A stretch of 64,000 nucleotides of DNA from Streptomyces sp. R302. Its GTDB lineage: Bacteria > Actinomycetota > Actinomycetes > Streptomycetales > Streptomycetaceae. Shown here in pieces: positions 1 through 7,013 of the stretch. The notes under the pieces are model-generated. The model was not told the origin of the DNA, searched no databases, and saw only the letters and a list, made by a program, of their open reading frames with translations. Location: NCBI RefSeq assembly GCF_012927245.1, contig NZ_JABBGE010000002.1, forward strand, positions 1 to 64,000, given 5' to 3'. Made by a program: the position numbers and the translations under genes. How positions within the stretch are numbered: position 1 is the stretch's first letter; the number at the start of each line of letters is the position of its first letter.

Positions 1-11
1 TGTCGCGACAG

Positions 12-285
12 CAGCTGTTGAACACGGGCCCCGTGTCGTTGAACGCCAATCTTGTCGCGATGAAGACGAGACCTGTGTCGTTGAACGCCGAGACCTCCTC
101 GCGAGACCGAGGCCAGACCGAGACCTGCGTCCGCGAGACCAAGGCCTGCGTCCGCCGGCGTCGAAGCCCGGCAGCGTGCTCCCGAAACGAACGGGGACGC
201 TCCCGAAGCCGAGGACCACGCCTCCGAAACGAACAGGGACGCTCTTGAAGCCGAACCACCCCACCCCGAAACACCACACAGGAAG
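12..285. repeat. Degenerate tandem array with a 21-bp period
   Basis: A short core recurs at exact multiples of 21 bp. 'GTTGAA' or a variant lies at 17, 38, 59 and 80. 'GACCTGCGTCCGC' at 122 recurs with one change at 143. A '(C/T)(C/T)(C/T)GAA' core lies at 181, 202, 223, 244 and 265. The phase slips by 4 bp between the first and last groups, as expected after a small deletion. There are no conserved repeat/spacer blocks, so this is not a CRISPR array. The period equals seven codons, and the minus strand is open through the whole array and off the left edge, so it may encode a heptapeptide-repeat protein. It could instead be a set of protein-binding iterons or a mobile-element end. The periodicity is seen directly; the function is unknown. 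Confidence 0.7.
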
Positions 286-974
286 GCGTCGTTGTGCGGG
301 CCGGAACGACGGGACACGAACGCGCAGAGTTGGGCGACAGAATTCCCAACGAGATTGATCCCAGGTGCGGCTGGCCTGCTCGCAGGGGGGCGTGTCCCGC
401 CGGGCGAGGTGCAGCCCAAGGCCCCGAGGCACGGGTATTCGGAGCGCGTCCCCTTGGTGCTCTCCTGGCGCCTTGCGCAGTGAGTAGGCGCCGGAGTGTC
501 GGCTGTCCACCCCGGCATGAGCTCCGTTCGGGAGGAGCCCTCTCTGGCTGTTCGTGGCAGCCGCTCGTCGTCCAACGGAGGGCACTCCAGCGGAGCTCCT
601 CCACCGTCACGGACGGGGTGAGGTAGCCGAAGCCCTGGTGAGGAGGGGTGCACGGTTCCGAACCGCGCCGTCCCGCACCACGCCCAACGGCCGCTTCGGA
701 CGCACCGGAGAGGGTGTGGCGTTCGTCACACAAGCGAGAGTGTCGCCGCGCCATCCAGCGGGGCGGCGGCCACCGCGCGGGAGGCCGACACGGCTCTGCG
801 GCTCCGCGAACAGACCTAAGCGGAATCTCTGGCTGCCTGTTGTCAGGGACGCCACACCTGTGTGCGGGCCTGCCTTGGCTCCCGGCCCGGAGCCAAGAGG
901 GCGTGTGACCGAGGTACATCCCATACGCGATGGTGCACGAGGAAGTCGTACGCGACTGAGGACATTCAGTGGTA
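286..974. other. About 0.7 kb with no recognisable gene
   Basis: The open frames here are short, have poor or no ribosome-binding sites and read as arginine- and proline-rich noise typical of GC-rich non-coding DNA. I see no RNA gene, transposase remnant or convincing promoter. The stretch lies between the 21-bp repeat array and the terminator of the WbqC-like gene. It may be decayed accessory DNA. Confidence 0.4.
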
Positions 975-999
975 CGTCCCCCCTCCTCGAGGGGGGACG
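975..999 (-). terminator. Hairpin after the WbqC-like gene
   Basis: A 9-bp perfect stem (CGTCCCCCC with GGGGGGACG) and a 7-nt loop lie 5 nt beyond the stop of the minus-strand WbqC-like gene. No U-run follows, which is common in Streptomyces. Confidence 0.65.
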
Positions 1000-1003
1000 G
1001 TCT

Positions 1004-1792
1004 TCAGGCTGCGGCTTCGAGCGAGTCCGGGCTGCTGGCGAGGGCCCGGAGTCGGGCGGCGAGAGCGTCGGGGCCGAGGCGGGCCAGGGCCCACAGAGCG
1101 GTCACGCGCCGGGCAGTAGCCCAGATCCCGGTGGTCGGGGGCAGGAACGAGGCGACGGTGATGCCGCGGGCGGTGAAGGGGGCCGGGTCGAGATACGTCA
1201 TCCCGCCGGTCCCGCACAGATACGTGCCGGCGCCGGCGGCGGCGGTGAGGTCGGCAAGCCGCTGGGACCGCTCCGGCCGGGCTGGCAGCCCGCTCGCAGC
1301 CAGGACGCGCCCGTTCCAGCCGAGAAGGTCCAGCAGGACGCGGGTGGAGGTCTCGGCAACGGCGGCGGTCCGGCCGGTGTCAAACACGGCCCAGACCGGT
1401 TCCAGAGCCGTCTGGAGAGCGGGCCAGTCAGGGCTGGCCCCGTATTCCTGCCGGATCATCGCCTCTGTCCGACGCCGACCCAGGGCCGGGTCGGCGATCC
1501 GAGCGTCCTGGACAGCGGTCTGGCGGCCCTGGGGCAGGTGGGTGGGGATGGACAGCCACCGGGTCCGGTCCGGGTCTGTCAGGGAGGCCAGGCGAGTGCG
1601 GTGTTGGTAGTCGCGGCGGGTGAACTGGACGTCGTCGAGGACGATCCAGGTGTCCGCCGCGAACAGCTTGGCCAGGGTGGCCAGCCTCGGAAACACGTTG
1701 GGCTGGTGGATCGCACACAGCCCGCCCGTCGGCCGGTCAGGAGATGAGGCGGCTGGTGAAGCCGTCGCGGATGAGGGACTCGTATGCGGCAT
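1004..1792 (-). CDS. WbqC-like family protein
   Basis: About 262 aa. The conserved part begins with the WbqC-type motif 'AIHQPNVFP' near residue 25 and continues with 'WIVLDDVQFTRRDYQHRTR', where the family has its D-x-Q-F/Y-x-R-x-x-x-Q-x-R signature, then 'WLSIPTH'. WbqC-like proteins occur in surface-polysaccharide and natural-product clusters; the biochemistry of this branch is not established. The start is uncertain: ATG 1792 and ATG 1810 both lie inside the upstream YdcF-like gene, whose stop is at 1737, and no ATG or GTG sits closer to the conserved block. Translation is therefore coupled, or begins at a rare codon. It is the last gene of a three-gene minus-strand operon and is followed by a hairpin at 975-999. 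Confidence 0.75.
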   Translation of the reverse strand: MPHTSPSSATASPAASSPDRPTGGLCAIHQPNVFPRLATLAKLFAADTWIVLDDVQFTRRDYQHRTRLASLTDPDRTRWLSIPTHLPQGRQTAVQDARIADPALGRRRTEAMIRQEYGASPDWPALQTALEPVWAVFDTGRTAAVAETSTRVLLDLLGWNGRVLAASGLPARPERSQRLADLTAAAGAGTYLCGTGGMTYLDPAPFTARGITVASFLPPTTGIWATARRVTALWALARLGPDALAARLRALASSPDSLEAAA

Positions 1793-2402
1793 GCACGTCC
1801 TCCGGGACATCCTGGGCGATGGCGAAGCCCTGCTTCGGATACTCGATCACCCGCTGGAGGTCGCCGACGAGCATGTCCACCACGAGCTTGGCGTCGCCGA
1901 TGGACTTGACGTAGTCGTCCAGCTCGAGCGGTTCCGACGCGCACACGATCTCGACGTCGGGCCACAGCTTGCGGGCGGTGGCGAACGATCGCCTCTCCAT
2001 ATAGGGCTTGGAGACCAGCATCACCGTCGCCGGGACGATGCCGGCCGCGGCCAGCAGGTCGCGGGTGAGGGTGATGTTCTGGCCGGTGTTCGCGGCGTTT
2101 GGCTCGACGAGGATCGCCTCGTCGGGGACGCCGAGTTCGAGAGCGTGCTCGCGGAAGTGGACGGCCTCGCCACGGGGGAAGCGGGCCTTGGTTGTGGGGC
2201 TGTTGCCGCCGGTGAACACCAGCGTCGGGAACAGGCCGCGGTGATAGAGGTCGGCGGTGGCCGCGGCGACGCCGAGGTCGTGGCTGCCCAGGCCAATCGC
2301 CACGTCGACGGACCGGACCTGGTGCTGCATCTGGTGGTAGTCCCAGATCAGCTTGGTCTGGCGCCACTGGTCCTCGGTGATGGTCTGCTGGTTATCGCCC
2401 AC
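1737..2402 (-). CDS. YdcF/ElyC-like (DUF218) protein
   Basis: 221 aa, GTG start preceded by GGGAGAG. The DUF218 pattern is clear: 'DVAIGLGSHDLGVAAATADLY', 'LVFTGGNSPTT', 'GEAVHFREHALELGVP', then 'ILVEPNAANTGQNI', which matches the family E-x-x-S/A-x-N-T-x-E/Q-N segment. DUF218 proteins include E. coli ElyC/SanA, linked to envelope integrity, and soluble YdcF, which binds SAM. This one has no membrane segment, so it resembles soluble YdcF. It lies 16 bp after the HTH/TPR gene and overlaps the WbqC-like gene. Its substrate is unknown. A SAM-related role would fit the adenosylhomocysteinase-like gene across the divergent promoter, but that is inference. Confidence 0.75.
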   Translation of the reverse strand: MGDNQQTITEDQWRQTKLIWDYHQMQHQVRSVDVAIGLGSHDLGVAAATADLYHRGLFPTLVFTGGNSPTTKARFPRGEAVHFREHALELGVPDEAILVEPNAANTGQNITLTRDLLAAAGIVPATVMLVSKPYMERRSFATARKLWPDVEIVCASEPLELDDYVKSIGDAKLVVDMLVGDLQRVIEYPKQGFAIAQDVPEDVHAAYESLIRDGFTSRLIS

Positions 2403-2418
2403 GCTGGTCTCTCCCTGG

Positions 2419-3546
2419 TCACCGGCTGGCGGGGCCGTCCGGCCCCGTGCTCATGGCCTTGATGTTCTCGATGCTGGCCAGCTGGTGGGACAGCCCGAAG
2501 CGGGCGGCCATGGTCGCGGCCTTGTCGAGGACGTGAAGGCCATCATCGCGGGTCGCGGGGTCGCTCAGCAGGATGTGGCCGTGGGCGGTGTCCAGGCGGA
2601 CCTTCTGCATGGGGGCGTCGGTGGTGGCGGTGCCGCGGGCGACGGTGATGAAGTGCAGGGCGGACGAGAGGTCGCCGGCGCCGCGGTGGGCCAGGGCGAT
2701 TTTCTGGTGGGCCACCGACCAGTCCTCCGGTTCGGCGAGGTCCTCGAAGTCGCGGGTCGCGGACAGCATCACGCGGGTCGCATAGTCGTGCTGTCCGTCC
2801 TTGCTCAGCGCGGTCCCCACCCACAGCCGGGACCGGGCCCGGTCCCGGCGGGAGAGCCGGTCGTCGACCGCGAGGTGCTCGTACTGGCGGGCGGCCGTCT
2901 CCAGCTTCCCGGACATCTCGGCGACGACGGCCAGGGACAGGTCGAGCTGGGCGATCCGGCGGGGGATGTCGAGCTGGGTGAACAGCGACTTGGCGGTCAC
3001 ATACGAGCGCTGGGCGGACAGCGGTCCGACCACACTGCCCTGGTCACGCTGGAGATCGCCGAGGAGGGCAGTCGAACGGGCGAAAAGATACAGGCCCCGG
3101 TCATCGAGCCTGAGCGGGGTGAAGCGGCTGGTCCACCGGCTGATGAGGCTCTCGGCGAAGGCGAAATCCTGCCTCGACAGGGCGACCACGGCCCGGTCGA
3201 GGTCGTCGGTCCACGACTCGTACTCCCAGGCCAGCGGCCCGGCGGGCGTCACCCGCCGGCCAGCGGTCTCCGGCCCGGGCCGCCCGGCCTCGGACAGGAA
3301 CGTCTCGAACCGCAGATGGGCGGCCGCGTCCGCGCGGGCCAGTGCCGTGTCGAGGATCGCCTGGGTGTCCGGGCGAGGCTCGGTTAACGCCTGGAGCTTC
3401 TCCCACTTGGAGACGGTCCGCACGCCGACACCGAGGTGTTCTGCGAACGCGCGGACGCTCAGCCGCAGCGCGAGCCGGAGTGCCTTGGCCTCCAGCCCGG
3501 TCCAGTGGTGCACGGTCGCCACACGTCGCTCCCTTCCCGCCGTCAT
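2419..3546 (-). CDS. XRE-type HTH and TPR-like regulator with a TTA codon
   Basis: About 375 aa from ATG 3546. Residues 10-60 form a Cro/CI-type helix-turn-helix ('LSVRAFAEHLGVGVRTVSKW'). The rest, from about residue 150, is alpha-helical with TPR-like repeats, such as 'SALLGDLQRDQGSVV' and 'HQKIALAHRGAGDLSSALHF'. This layout resembles Streptomyces developmental regulators of the NsdA type. Leucine 54 is encoded by TTA (3385-3387), the only in-frame TTA I found in the window. In Streptomyces the only tRNA for this codon is made by bldA, so translation is probably restricted to late growth or development. It heads the minus-strand operon and is divergent from the 3680-6835 operon. The gap contains a direct repeat that may be its operator. 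Confidence 0.8.
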   Translation of the reverse strand: MTAGRERRVATVHHWTGLEAKALRLALRLSVRAFAEHLGVGVRTVSKWEKLQALTEPRPDTQAILDTALARADAAAHLRFETFLSEAGRPGPETAGRRVTPAGPLAWEYESWTDDLDRAVVALSRQDFAFAESLISRWTSRFTPLRLDDRGLYLFARSTALLGDLQRDQGSVVGPLSAQRSYVTAKSLFTQLDIPRRIAQLDLSLAVVAEMSGKLETAARQYEHLAVDDRLSRRDRARSRLWVGTALSKDGQHDYATRVMLSATRDFEDLAEPEDWSVAHQKIALAHRGAGDLSSALHFITVARGTATTDAPMQKVRLDTAHGHILLSDPATRDDGLHVLDKAATMAARFGLSHQLASIENIKAMSTGPDGPASR

Positions 3547-3577
3547 CGAAGCACGCCAGGCCGGGGCGGGGGGACGC

Positions 3578-3594
3578 AAGTGCCACGGAAGTGC
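3578..3594. promoter_or_regulatory. Direct repeat in the divergent promoter, candidate operator
   Basis: AAGTGC occurs at 3578-3583 and again at 3589-3594. The 11-bp spacing puts both copies on the same helical face, within the 133-bp gap between the HTH/TPR gene and the plus-strand operon. It is a plausible site for the adjacent HTH regulator. No -10 or -35 pair was clear. Confidence 0.3.
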
Positions 3595-3679
3595 AACAGG
3601 CGGTCATTCCCCGGTGGTCGGGGCCAGGGCCAGGCTGACCGGTGACAGCAGTTGCCGGACCTTTGGATGGTTGCGAACG

Positions 3680-4120
3680 ATGGAGCCCCTCACCGAGCAT
3701 CGCGGCGTCAGCGGCCCGGTCGTCTATGGCTTCCTGAGGCTGGTGCGGGTCTCCCGGGCCCGTCAGGACGCTCTGCACGACGCTCTGGCCGAGTACTGCC
3801 GCCAGCACGAGCTCGACCTGCACGGGGTCTTCACCGAACGGACGGCGGGCACCGAGCGGTCGGCCGCGTTCACCGGTCTGCTGGACGTCCTGGACCTGCA
3901 CGGCACCTACGGCGTCGTCCTGCCCGCCCTCTCGCACCTCGGGCCGAAGGCGATAGCCGTCCCCCGTCAGGGCCGGATCACCGCCTCCGGCGCTCGGCTG
4001 CTGCTGGTCCGCGGCCCCCGCACCCCTCGCCCGGCCGCTCCCGGCCCTGCCGGGGCCCCCTCCGGATGGGGCCGCCGCCGCAGTTCCGGCCCTGCCCCCG
4101 CTCTGGACCACGACACGTGA
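3680..4120 (+). CDS. Small protein resembling a serine-recombinase N-terminal domain
   Basis: 146 aa. 'VYGFLRLVRVSRARQDALHDALAEYC' (two adjacent pieces: 'VYGFLRLVRVS' and 'RARQDALHDALAEYC') resembles the Y-x-R-x-S-x-x-x-Q start of serine resolvases. The segment 'FTGLLDVLDLHGTYGVVLPAL' resembles the following beta strand and helix. The C-terminal 40 residues are proline/arginine-rich and disordered-looking, and there is no DNA-binding domain, so it is unlikely to act alone as a recombinase. It is the first gene of a plus-strand operon and ends 7 bp before the HATPase gene. The ribosome-binding site for ATG 3680 is weak. The family assignment is a pattern match by eye, and the role is unknown. 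Confidence 0.55.
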   Translation: MEPLTEHRGVSGPVVYGFLRLVRVSRARQDALHDALAEYCRQHELDLHGVFTERTAGTERSAAFTGLLDVLDLHGTYGVVLPALSHLGPKAIAVPRQGRITASGARLLLVRGPRTPRPAAPGPAGAPSGWGRRRSSGPAPALDHDT

Positions 4121-4127
4121 GGCCCCC

Positions 4128-4565
4128 ATGCCTGAAGCGACTCAGAGGTTCTTCGACCACCGGCCCGAATCGGTCAAAGCGGCACGTGACTTCACCACCC
4201 GAACGCTGAGGGACTGGGGTCTGGACGACACCGGCGACATCCGCCTGGTCGTCTCGGAACTCGCCACCAACGCCCTCGCTCACGGCAGCGACCGCGACCA
4301 CGGCTTCCTCGTCCGCCTGGAGGCCCAGACCGACGGCGTCCGCCTGGAAGTCCACGACAGCCGCGACCCCCACCGGCCCCTGCCCGAACCCGCCAAACCG
4401 GACCCGGCGGCCGAGACCGGCCGGGGACTGGTGATCGCCGCCGCCCTCGCCGCCCGCTGGGGCGTCACTCCCCGCCAGCCGCGCGGGAAGATCGTCTGGT
4501 CCCACTTCCCCACCGCCTTGCCGGCCGCCCCCGTCCAGGTCGGTCAGGAGGTCCGGACGTGCTGA
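4128..4565 (+). CDS. ATP-binding protein, HATPase_c (RsbW-like anti-sigma type)
   Basis: 145 aa. It has the GHKL fold markers of the RsbW/SpoIIAB-like serine kinase family: N-box 'VVSELATNALAHGS' near residue 45 and G1 box 'AETGRGLVIAAALA' near residue 96. There is no histidine-phosphotransfer or membrane region. Streptomyces genomes carry dozens of such stand-alone HATPase proteins, commonly next to HTH regulators as here; some act as anti-sigma or anti-anti-sigma partners, most are uncharacterised. It overlaps the next gene by 7 bp, so the two are probably translationally coupled. Confidence 0.8.
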   Translation: MPEATQRFFDHRPESVKAARDFTTRTLRDWGLDDTGDIRLVVSELATNALAHGSDRDHGFLVRLEAQTDGVRLEVHDSRDPHRPLPEPAKPDPAAETGRGLVIAAALAARWGVTPRQPRGKIVWSHFPTALPAAPVQVGQEVRTC

Positions 4566-5044
4566 CCCGCACCGTCCCCGCGACCGGCCCAGACACCGGG
4601 CTACTGGCCTCGCTAGGCGCCTGGACCTGGCCCGGCACCGCCCCGGACGGACAGCAAGTCGCTCATCTCCTGCTGGCCCACCGGCTCGGCCGCACCAGCC
4701 ACTACACCCCCGACGCGATCGAGGCACGCATGCGGCACCTCGCCAAGACCCTCGGCGGTCTCGCCCAGGCCGAAGACCCGGTCCCCGACGCCCTCGGAAC
4801 CCTCGTGACCGTCGGCTCACACGTCTTGCTGAGGTTCCCCGGCGCCCGCTGGGGCCTGAAGCTGCCCGCCCACCCGCAGTGGACCCGACTCGTCCACGAC
4901 CACGGACGGGCCACCCTGATCCTCGGACTGGACCCGCTCGCCCAGTCCGCCAACGCACCCCGCGTCGACGCCTACCTCGATGCCGCACTCGCCCGCGGCC
5001 GGCTGCTGTTCGGCTTCGCCCGCCGCACCTCCCGCACCGCCTGA
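4559..5044 (+). CDS. Hypothetical protein
   Basis: 161 aa, GTG start overlapping the upstream HATPase stop by 7 bp. I do not recognise the family. The N-terminus 'LGAWTWPGTAPDGQQVAHLLLAHRLG' (read as 'LGAWTWPGTAPDGQQ' then 'VAHLLLAHRLG') looks like a folded cytoplasmic alpha/beta protein. There is no signal peptide, membrane segment or metal motif. Codon use matches the surrounding operon. Its tight placement between an HATPase and the NAD-binding protein suggests a shared regulatory or metabolic unit. Confidence 0.6.
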   Translation: MLTRTVPATGPDTGLLASLGAWTWPGTAPDGQQVAHLLLAHRLGRTSHYTPDAIEARMRHLAKTLGGLAQAEDPVPDALGTLVTVGSHVLLRFPGARWGLKLPAHPQWTRLVHDHGRATLILGLDPLAQSANAPRVDAYLDAALARGRLLFGFARRTSRTA

Positions 5045-5096
5045 ACCACCCAGCCCCCATGCACCGCCCGACTCACCTTCCGGAGAGGGAACTGCC

Positions 5097-6218
5097 ATGG
5101 AAATCTTCGAGCGCGCCAGGCTGGACGCCTACTTCACCAAGATCGCCACGACCTTCGCCCCCGACGAGGAGACCGCCGCCTTCCTCATCACGCACCTCTT
5201 GCCCGAGCGGCCCTCCTTCGTCCGCGCCGTCGCGGCGATGACCGCCCTGAAGGCGGTGCTGCCCAAGCCGAAGTCCATCAGCCCCGCCGCCCGGCGCGAG
5301 GTCGAGCACACCACCGCCGTCGACACCCTCAGCCGCGAACTGTTCACCGACCCCGATACCGCCCTGGACTACCTCGAATCCCGGGCCGCCGGCGAGACGA
5401 CCTGCCTCCTGGACGTCGGCGGCTACTTCGCCCCCACCCTCGAGACGATCCACAGCCGCTTCACCGGCAGGCTCGCCGGGGTGATCGAGGACACCGAGAA
5501 CGGCCACCGCCGCTACGAGGACCTCGACAAACTGCCCTGTCCCGTCATCTCGGTCGCCCGGTCCCCGCTGAAGGACCCGGAGGACTTCCTCGTCGGCCAG
5601 TCGGTGGTGTTCTCCACCGAGGCCGTCATGCGCGGACGCGGCGACATCCTCCACGGCCGGCCCGCCCTCGTGATCGGTTTCGGCAAGCTCGGCTCCTCCA
5701 TCGCCCGCCTGCTGCACGCCAAGGGCGTCCAGGTCACCGTCTTCGACATCGACCCCGTCCGCCGAACCCAGGCCCTCTCCCAGGGCTTCAACGTCGCCCG
5801 CGACCGCGAGGCCGCCCTGACCGGCGCCGGCCTGGTCCTCTGCGCGACCGGGGCGGTCTCCCTGCGGGGCGAGGACTTCGCCCACCTCCGCAACGGCACC
5901 TACATCGCCACGGTCACTTCCAGCGAGGATGAACTCGACCTCGCCGGACTGCCCGACGTCTACACCCGCACGCAGGTCGGCGACCACGTCACCCGCTACC
6001 AGACCACCGGCCACTACTTCTATCTGGCGAACGGCGGCAACGCCGTCAACTTCATCCACGGCGCCAGCGTTGGGCCGTTCATCTTCCTGGTCCAGGCCGA
6101 GATCCTCGCCGGGATCAGGATGCTCACCCGCGAAGAACTCGCCCCCGGCATCCACGAGGTCCCCGCGGCCGACCGCGCCGCCATCGCGGCGACCTGGCTC
6201 AACTACTTCAACAGGTGA
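5097..6218 (+). CDS. Adenosylhomocysteinase-like NAD-binding protein
   Basis: 373 aa, preceded by GGAGAGG. The centre is an S-adenosylhomocysteine-hydrolase-type Rossmann domain near residues 175-330: 'GRPALVIGFGKLGSSIARLL' carries the G-x-G-x-x-G NAD loop, followed by 'VFDIDPVRRTQA' with an acidic ribose-binding end. The upstream 'LLDVGGYFAPT' and 'GVIEDTENG' align with the hydrolase 'LDDGGDLT' and 'SEETTTG' motifs. However, by eye the catalytic Asp is Val, and neither catalytic histidine has a counterpart. It is shorter than true SahH (430-490 aa). It is probably a distinct NAD-dependent enzyme or sensor rather than a hydrolase. The NUDIX gene follows after 5 bp. Confidence 0.75.
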   Translation: MEIFERARLDAYFTKIATTFAPDEETAAFLITHLLPERPSFVRAVAAMTALKAVLPKPKSISPAARREVEHTTAVDTLSRELFTDPDTALDYLESRAAGETTCLLDVGGYFAPTLETIHSRFTGRLAGVIEDTENGHRRYEDLDKLPCPVISVARSPLKDPEDFLVGQSVVFSTEAVMRGRGDILHGRPALVIGFGKLGSSIARLLHAKGVQVTVFDIDPVRRTQALSQGFNVARDREAALTGAGLVLCATGAVSLRGEDFAHLRNGTYIATVTSSEDELDLAGLPDVYTRTQVGDHVTRYQTTGHYFYLANGGNAVNFIHGASVGPFIFLVQAEILAGIRMLTREELAPGIHEVPAADRAAIAATWLNYFNR

Positions 6219-6223
6219 TCACC

Positions 6224-6835
6224 ATGGCCATCACGGCAGACCACATCCGCACCACCCTGGCCGACTACCTCGACCAGCACCCCGAGGCCAAGACCGAGCT
6301 CGGCGTCGTCCTCGGCCTCCTGGACGACGGCGACGACCTCACCAGCCGCAAGACTCTGCCCGGCCACGTCACCGCTGGCGCGATCCTCGTCAGCCCCGAC
6401 AGGCGCATCCTGCACATTCTCCACAACGCCACCGGCAAGTGGCTGCTGCCCGGAGGCCACCTCGAAGCCTCCGACGGCACTCTCCTCCAGGCCGCCGGCC
6501 GCGAGCTCGCCGAGGAGACCGGCATCCCGCCCCACCTCGTCACCCCCCGCAGCCACGCCCCCCTCCACATCGACGTCCACCCCATCGACGCCAACCCCGC
6601 CAAGGACGAACCCGCCCACCACCACTTCGACTTCCGCTTCCTCTTCCGCACCACCGCCGACGTCGGCGACCTGCAGACCGAGGAGGTCTCCGGCGCCGCC
6701 TGGCGCGACATCGACGAGATCACCGACCCGACCCTGCGGCAGCGCATCGCCACAGCCCTCCTCGACGCTGACAGCGACGCCGCGATGAACGGCCAGCTCC
6801 CCCTCGCCGAACCCTGGCCTCTCGCAGGCGAGTGA
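6224..6835 (+). CDS. NUDIX hydrolase family protein
   Basis: 203 aa. The Nudix box lies near residues 70-95: 'LLPGGHLEASDGTLLQAAGR' followed by 'ELAEETGIP'. The metal-binding R-E-x-x-E-E core is intact, and the upstream Glu position is occupied by Asp in the 'GGHLE-x-x-D' form seen in a sub-branch. NUDIX enzymes cleave nucleoside diphosphate-linked compounds; the substrate here is unknown. ATG 6224 is chosen because AGGTG lies just upstream. A GTG at 6215 overlaps the previous stop. It is the last gene of the plus-strand operon. Confidence 0.8.
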   Translation: MAITADHIRTTLADYLDQHPEAKTELGVVLGLLDDGDDLTSRKTLPGHVTAGAILVSPDRRILHILHNATGKWLLPGGHLEASDGTLLQAAGRELAEETGIPPHLVTPRSHAPLHIDVHPIDANPAKDEPAHHHFDFRFLFRTTADVGDLQTEEVSGAAWRDIDEITDPTLRQRIATALLDADSDAAMNGQLPLAEPWPLAGE

Positions 6836-6863
6836 GGGACTGACGGGACCGACGATCGGGGAT

Positions 6864-6884
6864 CGGAAGCCGAGAGGTCTTCCG
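6864..6884 (+). terminator. Weak hairpin after the NUDIX gene
   Basis: CGGAAGCC and GGTCTTCCG can pair with a single bulged base and a 4-nt loop, 28 nt after the NUDIX stop. No U-run follows. A modest terminator candidate. Confidence 0.3.
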
Positions 6885-7013
6885 GTCATTCCGCTGGCTG
6901 GCGCCGATCAGCGAACGGCCGACACCACGAGATCTACGGTGTCGGCCGACGGCGTGAGCTCTCGGATTACCAGGAAAACTGGGGAGTCGACTTCGGCGAG
7001 GGGCTTCAGATGC

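Noticed and set aside
12..285. CRISPR array
   Set aside because: The repeats are degenerate and contiguous with a 21-bp period, with no alternating conserved repeats and unique spacers, and no cas genes are nearby.
554..1747. Long plus-strand frame opposite the WbqC-like gene
   Set aside because: Gly/Arg/Pro-rich shadow; the minus strand carries the recognisable WbqC motif.
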